Shown here piece by piece: positions 55,036-64,000 of a stretch of DNA of 64,000 nucleotides (positions within the stretch are counted from its first letter, which is position 1; the number at the start of each line of letters is the position of its first letter). Source of the stretch: Blumeriella jaapii (Eukaryota > Ascomycota > Leotiomycetes > Helotiales > Drepanopezizaceae); NCBI GenBank assembly GCA_009599575.1, contig VWND01000005.1, positions 868,001-932,000 on the forward strand, given 5' to 3'. Below the pieces are notes generated by a model that made no database searches, was not told where the DNA came from, and was given only the letters and a program-made list of their open reading frames with translations. Both the position numbers and the translations under genes were made by a program.

Positions 55036-56650
55036 TAAAAAAAAACCAAACAATTTTCGCTAGAAAACTTTGTATTTACGATTAAGAATTCGATCTGCTT
55101 CTGCAATTCGAACTTTTTTCAAGCCGCCCGTATCGACGTTTATTTATCGGTGCTTTAATCAGAATTCCTTTTTATTAATTTTGTTTCTAAAAAAAGCTGG
55201 AATCTTTCTTTCTTATCAATTCGATCTGCCTTTGCAATTCGAATCACCTCTTTTTAATACCCTATGCTTTTTTTATAAATCGACGTGGCACCCGAAAACG
55301 AACGCAATCCGTACGATTCGGCTTCGAGTCAGCATTTCCATTTTCTGCTTCTGCCTCTGGCGCTTCCGAATCTCTATTCGTCCCAGGCTTTTTCGACGAC
55401 TTTAACAACGAATTTTTATTCCACGACTTTTCTACTAAACCACAGTTATTTGCTGGATTCTTTCGCCCTATTATCGAATTTAAAATCGAATTGTACGACG
55501 CTGACATCCCAATACTTTCAAACCGACGAATGCCTCCACGACTGCTTAGCATATCTGCTAACGCTGAAGGATTTACTGCGGCCCAGCAATTTCAAATCGC
55601 TCAAATAATCGCTCAAGCTATCGCCGTCGCTCACTTTTCAACTTTCGCTAATATCGCCCGCGACGCTTCTTTTCCATTCCGAGCTTCGCGCGCTTTTACG
55701 GCGGACTTTTAACCAATTTCCGAATATTACCTCCCCGTTCTCGACCCAACTATCCCTCGAGTCGAACTATTCAAAATCAAATACCTTCGCTACGCTTTTA
55801 GCGATTATTAAAAAAAAGTTAAATATAACATATAGAAAATAAATATAAAACTGTTTATTAAAAAGTATTTAAAAAACTTTATATAAGGCATAAATCAAAT
55901 TAAAGCATATTTCAAATACATTACTGGAAAAGCAAAAACTATTATTCTGAAGCATTTGAACTTCGAATTTTATAACCAAATCCAATCGGCCCGAAACGTC
56001 TTTCGCATTTTTAATTAGCGCTTTTTAATTATAACCGCGTTCAGTCTGCCAAATTGCAATATAACAAACTTTATATAAACAACGGTCAAACTTATAATAA
56101 CTTTCGTTTTTTATTTATTCGCTACGCAGTTATTAGCAAAATTGCTAAAAACCGTTAGTTTAAAAACATATGCGAAAAAGTCACTTTTATTTTTAAATAC
56201 GATCTTCGAATAAAAAAGTATAAAATAAATAATAATTATACTGTTTTAAACGAGTTTTTAGCCGTTGCGAATAAAAAATCACGTAATATCCGAGCTGAAA
56301 AAATGGCTTCTGCCCGTCGCATAAATTATTTTTCTTTTGTTATAGCTTTTGCCAACCAAGATTCTAAGCGTACTCCCGATATCCTCAAAGCTTTATAACG
56401 TTTTATTTTTCCAGCCCCTTTTGCTCGCACGGCTTTTTCCTTTTTTAATAAAAATTCTTACGAGCGTATAGCTGCCATTCCTGCCACTTCCGGTTTTCTC
56501 CGCTTGGCTGCGCGTTTTTTTGGCGTTTATTATAATTGCGGCAAATCCGGCCATTTCGCAAACGTTTGCCCCGACGCCAAATTTAATCGCAAAATCGCCG
56601 AAATAGTTATCGACGAAAAGCAAAACGATCTGTTAAAAAACTTTTAAGCC
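55036..56650 (+). pseudogene. gag remnant of element A with zinc knuckle
   Basis: Broken plus-strand frames (for example 55285-55608 and 55491-55712) give a helical Ala/Gln-rich gag-like stretch with FQIAQIIAQAIAVAHFS. A CCHC zinc knuckle is recognisable at 56528-56572 as YYNCGKSGHFANVC, where the first cysteine is replaced by tyrosine (TGT to TAT). Stops separate these pieces. Confidence 0.7.
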
Positions 56651-57829
56651 GTAGCAAAAACTTTTATTATAACAAAGAATTCGATTTATAAAAAAATTTA
56701 AAATTTAACCAGCGCTTTTTAATAGAAAAGCGATAGTTTTTAGTTTTTATAAAACTAATACGCAATAAATCATATATTAAAACATTTGTATATATCGATA
56801 ACGGAATTAATATTTTCGGTGCGATTAAAATTCTTTTGGCGTACCAACTTTTTCAACGTTTCGAAATAAGTTTTATTCGGCTGCATAAATCCATTATATT
56901 CACCGGCTATAATAGCGAGCCGGGAAAGCTTATTTTTTCTGCTGCTTTTTTTTTTTTTTTACGATTAACCGACGTCGTATAAATTTTTTTTTTCTGATTA
57001 CAAACCTGGGCTTTACCGACGTTTTTATTAATCGCAAATTTCTATAATACTACGATTTAAAGCAAGCGTATAGCCAAAAAAAAAACAAAATAAAATGGCC
57101 ATTCGATATATCTATTATTTTTTATTTTAACGAGCAATTGTTCGTCGATTTTAATCAGCGAACAAAGCTTAAAATGCTTAATCGCATATATTAAAAAAAT
57201 GCAAATAAACGAAACAGCGCAATAAAAGCTTTATATACTTCTGCCAGCATTTTTACGACGATTAAAAAAACCTATTTAAGCTTTGAAGCTAGTAAACCTT
57301 TTACGTTTATACGAGATTTCAAAAGCAGTTTGCATAAAATAAAAAAGTTTCTTACTGGCAGCCTTAAACCGACCAAGCCGGTTTTTCTAATCGTACCAAT
57401 TACCTTTTTTATTTTCAATTGCAATATCAGCTGTATTTCTGCCTTTGTATTCAGCGCTTTACAAATACGCTACGAAAAGCGAATGCGAATCGCAAAAAAA
57501 AAAAGATTATTATCACCCAGCGATTATACGTTTATTATTTTTATATACGATATAAATAAAAAACGTTTTCGCCGTGCGAAAATCGCCGAATTTAAAAAAA
57601 TCATACAGTTCGCGGCAGTAAAAAGTATTTCCGTTTTCGACGCTTTGCAAACCAAGTATAACGACAACGTGGTTTTTATAAAAAAGCTTTTTTTAATTTA
57701 ATATTCGAAATTCGAAAAACTATTTTATAAGCAAAAAAGCGATAAGCTCGCTTTTCGCCGCTCCGGTGTAAATTACAAAATACATTTTGCCACGGAAAAT
57801 ACGCTTTTTATAAAACCATTTAAACGTTT

Positions 57830-59060
57830 CACGGATAAACAGCTTACAAAAGTCAAAAGCTATATCTTCGACAATTTGCACAAAAGTTTTATTAAACTTT
57901 TTAATACTTTTTTCGCCGCTCCGATTTTATTTATTAAAAAGTCAAACGGTTTTATACGCCTGTATATCGATTACCGCAAGCTTAACGATTTTACGAAAAA
58001 AAATCCTTATCTTTTACTTTTGATTAACGAAATGCTGGCGCGAATCACTAAAGCCAAAGTATTTACGAAGATTAATATTCAATAAGCATTTAATCGAGTC
58101 CGGATATCCGAAAAATCTGAAAAACTAATTAGTTTTCGCATCCGATACGGCATATACAAATATAAAATCTTTCCGTTCGGCTTTATTAATAAGCCCGCCA
58201 TATTTTAACGTTTTATTAATAACATTCTTATAAAGCATTTAAATGATTTTTGCTCGGCGTATTTTAACGATATTCTTATTTACTTCGCAAATGATTTGAA
58301 ACATAAGATTTATATTAAAAAAATCTTGTCGATTTTGAAAAAACACGATCTGAAAGTTAATATTAAAAAATGCGAATTTAATATTACGAAAATCAAATTC
58401 TTAAGTTTCGTTATTAATATCCAAAATATTAAAATAAACCCGGAAAAGATCGCCATTATTAAAAACTGGTAATATGCAACGAATATACGAGGCGTGCAAA
58501 GCTTCTTGGGCTTCTGCAATTTTTACAAACGTTTTATAGCCGGCTACAGCCGTATTTGCCGCCCTTTTACTGTTTTCACAAGTAAAAACGTTCCTTTCGT
58601 ATTCGAAAAAAACAAAAAAACGCATAAAAAGCATTGCGCAAAACCCTGCTAAATGCTCTCATTTTATGCTATTACGATTTTTATAAGCAAACGCGCCTGG
58701 AAACCGACTTTTTTGATAAAATAATAACTAGCGTATTATCGCAATTGCAAAAAAATAACTTTTATTACCCGATCGGTTTTTTTTTCAAAATTATAATCGA
58801 CGCCGAATTTAATTATTCGATTTACGACAAAAAGCTTCTCGTCATTTTTCGCTTTTTTAAAAACTATAAACCGAAGCTGTTAAGCGCTTAAAAAAACGTA
58901 TATATATATACCGATCACCGCGTTTTAAAATATTTTATAATAATTAAAAACTTTTCGGTCCGATAAATCCGATAAGCCGAGTTTTTCGCCGACTTTTATT
59001 TTACAATTATATATCGGTCGGAAATCATTAATACGCTCGTTAATACTTTTTTTCGTAAAA
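57830..59060 (+). pseudogene. Reverse transcriptase / RNase H remnant of element A
   Basis: Clear RT blocks are FFAAPILFIKKSNGFIRLYI, then DYRKLND (57961-57990), FTKINIQ followed by a TAA at 58083-58085, ISFRIRYGIYKYKIFPFGF, and SAYFNDILIY at 58254-58280, where the active-site YxDD has become YFND. LGFCNFYKRFIAGYSRI at about 58507-58557 marks the connection to RNase H. Stops and the Asp-to-Asn change rule out activity. Confidence 0.85.
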
Positions 59061-59299
59061 ACCAAAACATTTTTCTATTAGAAGCGCGATAGCGAACAGC
59101 TCGAAAGCAGCAGATGCTTCCAAACGATAAATTGAATTCCCAAATCTTAAAAAAAATGGCTGCTAAAAGCACAACCACGCTAGCGCCTGTGAAAATAACG
59201 TCCGATAAGCGCGATAACGACAGCATTCCTTCCGAAAACGAAAAAAACAATAAAAACGAAAAAAATAAAATGCTTACAGAAAAACCCGCAGACCCAATT

Positions 59300-60340
59300 T
59301 CCGTAATCGCGTACGATATATATAATTATACAATTATAAACGACTTGCTGCAAACCAACAAAAACTCTCTTTTTTTCGAAGCGCAACGAACGCAAGCCCG
59401 CAATTATAGCTTTGACTATTAACTGCGACAAAACAAATTGTTTTTTTAAAGCAAATTGATAATGCTTTTGAAATCTTCCGAACTGCGAATCTTTTTGATC
59501 CGACGCATCTACGAACAGTTTTGCGTAATACATACTGAAATAAAAAAAATAAAGCTTTTAATCGGTCGCAAATATTATTAAAAAACTATAAAAGCAGATA
59601 TATAACAGTACGTTTCGAATTATCGTTGTATACGAATAAAAGTTAGGCGCGACAAAACCCCGGGCTTTTTAAAGCCTTTATCTATACCCAACAGATCTTA
59701 TTAATACTTAACGATAAATTTCACGAAGCTTTTATTAAACGAAAATGGTCACGACTTCGCTTTCGTAGTAATAAATCGCCTGTCCAAAAAGCTTTTGTCA
59801 GTCCTCTGCCACAAAACTATCACAGCGAAAAAGCTGGCAGCTTTGTTTTTGATTTATTAGATGCGCTATTTCGGCATGCCGGATTCAATTGTTTCGGACC
59901 GAAAAACTTAGTTTATTTCGGTCTTTTAGCAAAAATTCTGCCGCATATTAAAAACCAAAGTTAAATTGATTATTGCGTACAACTTTAATATCGATAAGCA
60001 AACCGAAATAATAAACCAATATATTAAATAACGCTTCCGCCTCTTTTGTTTTTATTACCAAAACAATTGGAAACGCCTTTTACTTTTAATAAATATTATA
60101 CAATTAACTTTGCCGCACGAATCTCTCGACAACGTTTTTTTTTTTTAAATCTTAAATAAATACGAAGCTCGCATATCCTGGAATATAAACAACCCCCGTC
60201 CTTTTCGCTCGGCCACCGAAAAGCTTAACCGCGACGAAGCTTTGCATTTGGCCTTCCGAATTAAAAAAATTGTAAAATACGCGCAATCGTTTATTACGCA
60301 ATAATAAGCTAAAATAAAGCGCTTCGCTAATTTATACAAA
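59300..60340 (+). pseudogene. Integrase remnant of element A
   Basis: After a decayed zinc-binding region, the catalytic core is visible as HDFAFVVINRLSKK, MRYFGMPDSIVSDRKT and TEIINQYI at about 59740-60030. They correspond to the D-D-E core; the first aspartate seems to be asparagine (INFTKLLLNE). Many in-frame TAA/TAG codons interrupt it. Confidence 0.75.
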
Positions 60341-60616
60341 CGACTAGTAAATTAAAATATAAGCGACGAAGTATTAATAAATATTAAAAATTAAAAGCTC
60401 GACCGACCTTTCCGAAAACTTTCAAACAAATAATACGGCCCAGTTAAGATCGTCGACAAAGTAAAAAAGAATTAAAAGCTTAACCTTTCCGCAAACTAGT
60501 TAATTTATTCAATTTTTTATTTATATTCGCTTCGAAAGCATATTAGCAACCTTTTACCTGGCCAACGCCGCTTCGAACCAATTCTTATTTAATTACTTTC
60601 TAAACAAACGGAATAG

Positions 60617-60907
60617 GAAATCGAAGAAATAATAAATTCGAAGTTATACAAAAAAGTGTTGCAATACCAGGTTAATTAAAAGAACGCTAATGAAAATCTC
60701 GAATAATACTTTTGTTTTAACGCTATAACGGCCCTTCATATTCTTTAAATATTCCACCGATCGCACTCCACCGCCAAAGGCCCTTTACGAGCATTTTCCG
60801 CGTGGTTGCAAACTTACAACGAAAGCAAGAAGGATTACACTAAATTGGAAAACGATAAACCTATAATTGCAACTGCGAGGACGCAGTTTTTCGAAAAAGG
60901 AGGATAG
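60617..60907 (+). pseudogene. C-terminal chromodomain remnant of element A pol
   Basis: The frame reads EIEEIINSKLYKKVLQYQVN, stop, KNANENLE, stop, YFCFNA, then IFHRSHSTAKGPL. That follows the chromodomain plan (EVEEILDxKxxxxxxxYxVKWxGYxxxxxxW), with the tryptophan positions replaced by stops. It places A among the chromoviruses, whose chromodomain is thought to guide integration to H3K9-methylated chromatin. The frame ends at a TAG (60905-60907) immediately before the right LTR. Confidence 0.75.
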
Positions 60908-61244
60908 TGTTACGACCCTGGCCTGGCTAGTGGTAGCTGCCAATGGTATAGCTGCCAGTGGTATGGCTGCCAGTGGTATGGCTGCCAGTGGTATGGCTGC
61001 CAGTGGTATGGCTGCCAGTGGTATGGTTGCCAGTGGTATGAATGCTGGTGGTGTTGGATTAAGGTTTGGGCACGGACCACCTCGGCCACTAGGCCTCGCG
61101 CTAAGTTACGTGACCCATAAGCGCAACCCATTGTACATAAAGTTCGCGACCCCGAGCATTCTAGCTCGGTGTCTTTCTTTCAATTTACATGCGTACCTTT
61201 TGGTCCACATCACCCTTCTGATCACCCTCAAGCTAGCTGTGACA
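60908..61244 (+). repeat. 3' LTR of element A
   Basis: 337 bp, TGTTACGA to GTGACA. It has seven 15 bp units like the left LTR (about 60937-61041); the first unit has two G-to-A changes. It is otherwise much less mutated than the left copy, especially in its final third. Confidence 0.92.
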
Positions 61245-61249
61245 ATCGA
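61245..61249. repeat. Target-site duplication of element A, right copy
   Basis: ATCGA following the right LTR, matching 54694-54698. Confidence 0.9.
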
Positions 61250-61899
61250 TCTAATTTGTTCGAAAAAAAATTTGTAAACGCTAAATGCGTTTAAAAAAGT
61301 TTTAACAATCGAATTCGCTCGTACGACGTATTAATGCGTTAGCCAAAAAGTTGTATTTACCTGGTTTATACGTAATAAAAAAGTTGTAATCGGCGAAAAG
61401 CTCGGCTTAGCATGCTTATCGAGCGTTTAAAAATTTGAAAATCATAAAATATTCCAAGGCTTTATAATTAATAATAATTTTAATTTAATAAACTAAACCA
61501 GCCAATTTAATACGAAAATTGCTTAAAAATCTTACGATTGCGAATATTTTTTTATCGTATACGACGTAGTTTAGCTTTGCGAAAGCTATGGTTTTGCTAA
61601 AATAAACGATTAATAGCCAATCGTTATTATAAAATTGCGAAAGTACAAAAGCTACTACGCCGTCGAAAGCGTCAGTTTCTAATATGCAAAAAAGGTTTTG
61701 CCTGTAATATTATAAAACTGATATAATAGTAAAAGCTAATATAAAAAGATCGAAACTTTTTTAATACTTAAAAATAAAATTAAAAAAAACGTTAACTTTG
61801 GTCAAATAAATTAAAAGTTTTGCAATTATACCGTAATTTCGAATAAAACGTCGGTAAAAATTACAAAAACCAAAAAAGCTTTGTACACTTTTTATAATA

Positions 61900-62540
61900 A
61901 TAAAAAGCTTTTAATAAACGACCACGGAAACTTTTTTTGGATTTATTTTTAAATTTTCAGTCGAAATAATAAAACCTAAATAACGGGTCCGAATAACGTT
62001 AAATTTAAACTTCCGAATATCGGCCTGTAATTTAGCGTCGGCGAATCTTTAAAGCATTTTGCGAACGTATATAACGTATTCTAAAAAATCGAACGAATAA
62101 ATAAAAATATCATTCAGATATATAATATAAAAATCGTTCAAATAATCGAAAAAAACGTCGTTTATATAACGTTAGTAAATTACGAATTTATTAATAAAAC
62201 CAAAAGATAATACTTTGCATTTATAAGCGCCGTAACGCGTACGAAACGTCGTCAGTTTTTTATTAGCGAAATCTATTCGAATTCTATAAAAAGCTTAACG
62301 AATATCGAGCTTCGTAAAAATTCGCGCTTCCGAAAAACGAGCAAAAGTCTTATCGATAAAAAGGAAAAGGTAGCGATCCTTACGAATAACGTTATTAAAA
62401 GCTCGATAATCGATACAAAAACGTAATAAACCGTCGGGTTTTTTAGCGAAAAGCACTGAAGCAGCGAAAAAAACAATAAAAGATTCGATAAAGCCTTTGT
62501 TAAAATTATTTTACAAATAAATCTTAACAATTTCGAGTTT
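61900..62540 (-). pseudogene. Reverse transcriptase remnant of element B
   Basis: The minus-strand translation from about 62510 downward gives IESFIVFFAASVLFAKKPDG, LLRFCIDYRAFNN, FTKLDIR then a stop, AFYRIRI, TTFRTRYGAYKCKVLSFGF and IYLNDIFIYSF (about 62095-62125). The YxDD box is YLND. It is related to, but distinct from, the RT of element A. Confidence 0.8.
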
Positions 62541-62599
62541 TAAAATCGATATTTTATATAAAAAAATATATTTCAGCTTTTTTTTATTTATAATAAGCT

Positions 62600-64000
62600 C
62601 GATCTTATAATCGTAAGGCCGGTAAAAAGCTAGCTCGTTACTAGCGGCTTTAAAAAACACGTATTCGAAATCTTTGTATTCCGAAGGAAAAAATTCGAAA
62701 AAAAGTTTATTCGAAATTAACTTTGCTAAGCTAATTAAAAAGGTCGAAATCGATATTTCGTTGGTTTTAAAACGTTCGAAAAAACTATAAAATTAAATTT
62801 TAAAAAAAATATTATACGTAAAATCGTCTAATATTTTGTCGATCTCGTACAAAAAAATTAAAAACATTTCAACTGCTTTTTTTCTGAAAATCAGCTTGAA
62901 AACGTATGCAATAATCTGGCAAATGGAAATTAAATAAGCAGTAGATTGAAAAATTCGTCTTCGAACTGGTCGTTTAAAAAATTCAAAAAGCTTGTCTAAA
63001 CTATCGATTATATTAAGCTAAAAGGCCATCGCGTCGAGAGCCTTCCTTCGGTTTTTGATATAACTGTTTTTCGTAAAACGAAAAAGCTGTTTTGGCGAAA
63101 AGAAAAAAAAAAAAAAAGAAATAATAGAAAAGGAATCGGCAGCCTGGAAAGATGATGGTATGATTTCTTATATTATTCCACTGGCGTCGCCATTGAAATT
63201 GGCACCGCGAATAAAATTCGACTTTTTCGCGCTCCGCACAACGTCGTAAATTTTTTATAATTAATTAAAATTCTTATCACGTTTTATAACGTCGTTTTAA
63301 TAGCGAAATTAAATCTTTCGGAAATGCAAATAAAAAACTTCAATACAACGAGCGTAAAAAACTATAAAAAAATAAAACTTCGGCTAATAAAACTTGCGTT
63401 TATTACAATTTAATAAAACTTAATATTCGGCCAACCAAACTTTTTCTAAAATCACACTATAATTTCCGAGATTAATAATCAAAAAAAAAGTAAACGATTA
63501 TATTCGATTATTAATAATAAAATTAAAAAGCGTAAAATATATAATTAAATAGCCATAAGCTCTATTATACTTTTTTACAAAAAAAAAAGCCGGAAAAAAT
63601 TAAATTAAAAGTTTTAAAAAAAAAAAAAAAACTTAATTAACGCCGAATCGATTAACGCGTAACCGTTCGTTCCAAAATCGGCGAGCGCTTTTATTTTATA
63701 CGAAAAACCATTTTTAATAAATATAACGGAAATTATTAATAAATCGCTATCAAAAAGCTTTCGAACGTTAAAATAACGCATATCGCGCAATACGCCCAAA
63801 AAAAAAGCTTTGCTTAAGCCTAAACGTTTCTCCGACTAGCGGAAAAACTTTTAATTTCCTCGTATACGTTTTAAAAATCGTTTGGAAAAAGGTTTTCGTT
63901 TTTACTACTATTATCAAAAAGCGAATCTTCGGCCGGCTCGACCTCGTTTACACCTACCAGCCTAAAAAGGCCTTTGGGTAAAATCGAAAATCGGCCCGTA
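62600..64000. other. AT-rich remainder of element B
   Basis: Apart from the protease motif, the sequence to the right edge is AT-rich with no open frame over about 60 codons. By position it should be the 5' part of element B (start of pol and end of gag). No LTR is visible before the edge. Confidence 0.5.
63600..63700 (-). pseudogene. Protease remnant of element B
   Basis: The minus-strand frame reads YKIKALADFGTNGYALID, matching the retropepsin active-site turn (normally D-S/T-G), with phenylalanine in the second place, a C-to-T type change. Confidence 0.6.

Larger units (their letters stand above)
54699..61244 (+). mobile_element. Ty3/gypsy chromodomain element A, complete but RIP-inactivated
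   Basis: A 6,546 bp LTR retrotransposon. Its two LTRs are both exactly 337 bp, starting TGTTACGA and ending TGACA (left copy altered to TAATA). It is flanked by a 5 bp duplication, ATCGA, at 54694-54698 and 61245-61249. The internal 5.9 kb encodes, in order, gag with a zinc knuckle, a protease-region remnant, reverse transcriptase, RNase H, integrase and a C-terminal chromodomain, all broken by many stops. A polypurine-like AAAAAGGAGGATAG immediately precedes the right LTR and overlaps the pol stop codon. The element sits inside element B in opposite orientation. Confidence 0.92.
52820..64000 (-). mobile_element. Ty3/gypsy element B (minus strand), RIP-degraded, itself interrupted, right end outside window
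   Basis: Coding remnants on the minus strand run in Ty3 order from right to left. A retropepsin-like ALADFGTNGYALID lies at about 63640-63690, reverse transcriptase at about 62540-61900, an RNase H-region remnant toward 61250, then, after the inserted element A, an integrase zinc-domain remnant at 54340-54555 and AT-rich sequence to about 53000. A polypurine-like GGAGGGATAG directly precedes a probable LTR at 52998. The whole is very AT-rich, with stops in every frame and changes of the C-to-T/G-to-A kind at catalytic sites. Gag and the other LTR should lie beyond 64000. Confidence 0.78.

Noticed and set aside
54691..55038. Protein with AASGM repeats (also at 60867-61277)
   Set aside because: These frames lie in the two LTRs of element A and only translate the 15 bp minisatellite.
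55262..60340. Short AT-rich open frames as novel genes
   Set aside because: They fall inside LTR-bounded, stop-riddled remnants with recognisable gag-pol motifs in other frames.

Overview
The window is nuclear DNA of a filamentous ascomycete (Pezizomycotina, possibly a dothideomycete; the class is a guess). Three things point there: GC-rich genes with short 47-80 bp GT-AG introns carrying CTAAC/CTGAC branch sites, a division-specific gene set (chitin synthase, Zn2Cys6 and C2H2 fungal transcription factors, a LysM protein), and an AT-rich transposon block with the C-to-T/G-to-A decay typical of RIP (repeat-induced point mutation).

Positions 1-52,130 are a gene-bearing isochore with sixteen complete genes and one partial gene. 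In order they are: chitin synthase C-terminus (+), RBR E3 ligase (+), SEH1 nucleoporin (-), degenerate protein kinase (-), mitochondrial Lon/PIM1 (-), BRO1 ESCRT factor (-), mitochondrial DnaJ MDJ1 (-), SAP30-like Sin3/HDAC subunit (-), C2H2 plus fungal_trans regulator (+), ICMT-like methyltransferase (-), secreted alpha/beta hydrolase (+), cystathionine beta-lyase (-), MSP1 AAA translocase (-), monopolin Csm1/Pcs1 (+), MCD4 GPI ethanolamine-phosphate transferase (+), Zn2Cys6 regulator (+) and an intracellular LysM protein (+). These are mostly unrelated housekeeping genes; the only functional theme is mitochondrial protein quality control (PIM1, MDJ1, MSP1). Intergenic DNA is rich in microsatellites, above all a TACTG/CAGTA pentamer, and in homopolymer G/C tracts.

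Five of the genes carry apparent single-base frameshifts inside conserved coding sequence (kinase twice, PIM1, MDJ1, the C2H2 regulator, CSM1). Several lie in short homopolymers or G-rich runs, and the total exon lengths become multiples of three when one base is added or removed. Residual sequencing errors are the simplest explanation.

Positions 52,133-64,000 are an abrupt AT-rich block that I read as three nested transposons. A Tc1-type DNA transposon fragment (from 52,133) is interrupted at about 52,820 by a minus-strand Ty3/gypsy element (B, running off the right edge). B is in turn interrupted by a complete plus-strand Ty3/gypsy chromodomain element (A, 54,699-61,244) with two 337 bp LTRs and a 5 bp target-site duplication, ATCGA. 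All coding remnants are full of stops and substitutions of the RIP type, while much of A's LTRs, including a 15 bp minisatellite, has escaped. I found no new defence or biosynthetic system; the nested, unevenly RIP-mutated block is the most informative structure here.
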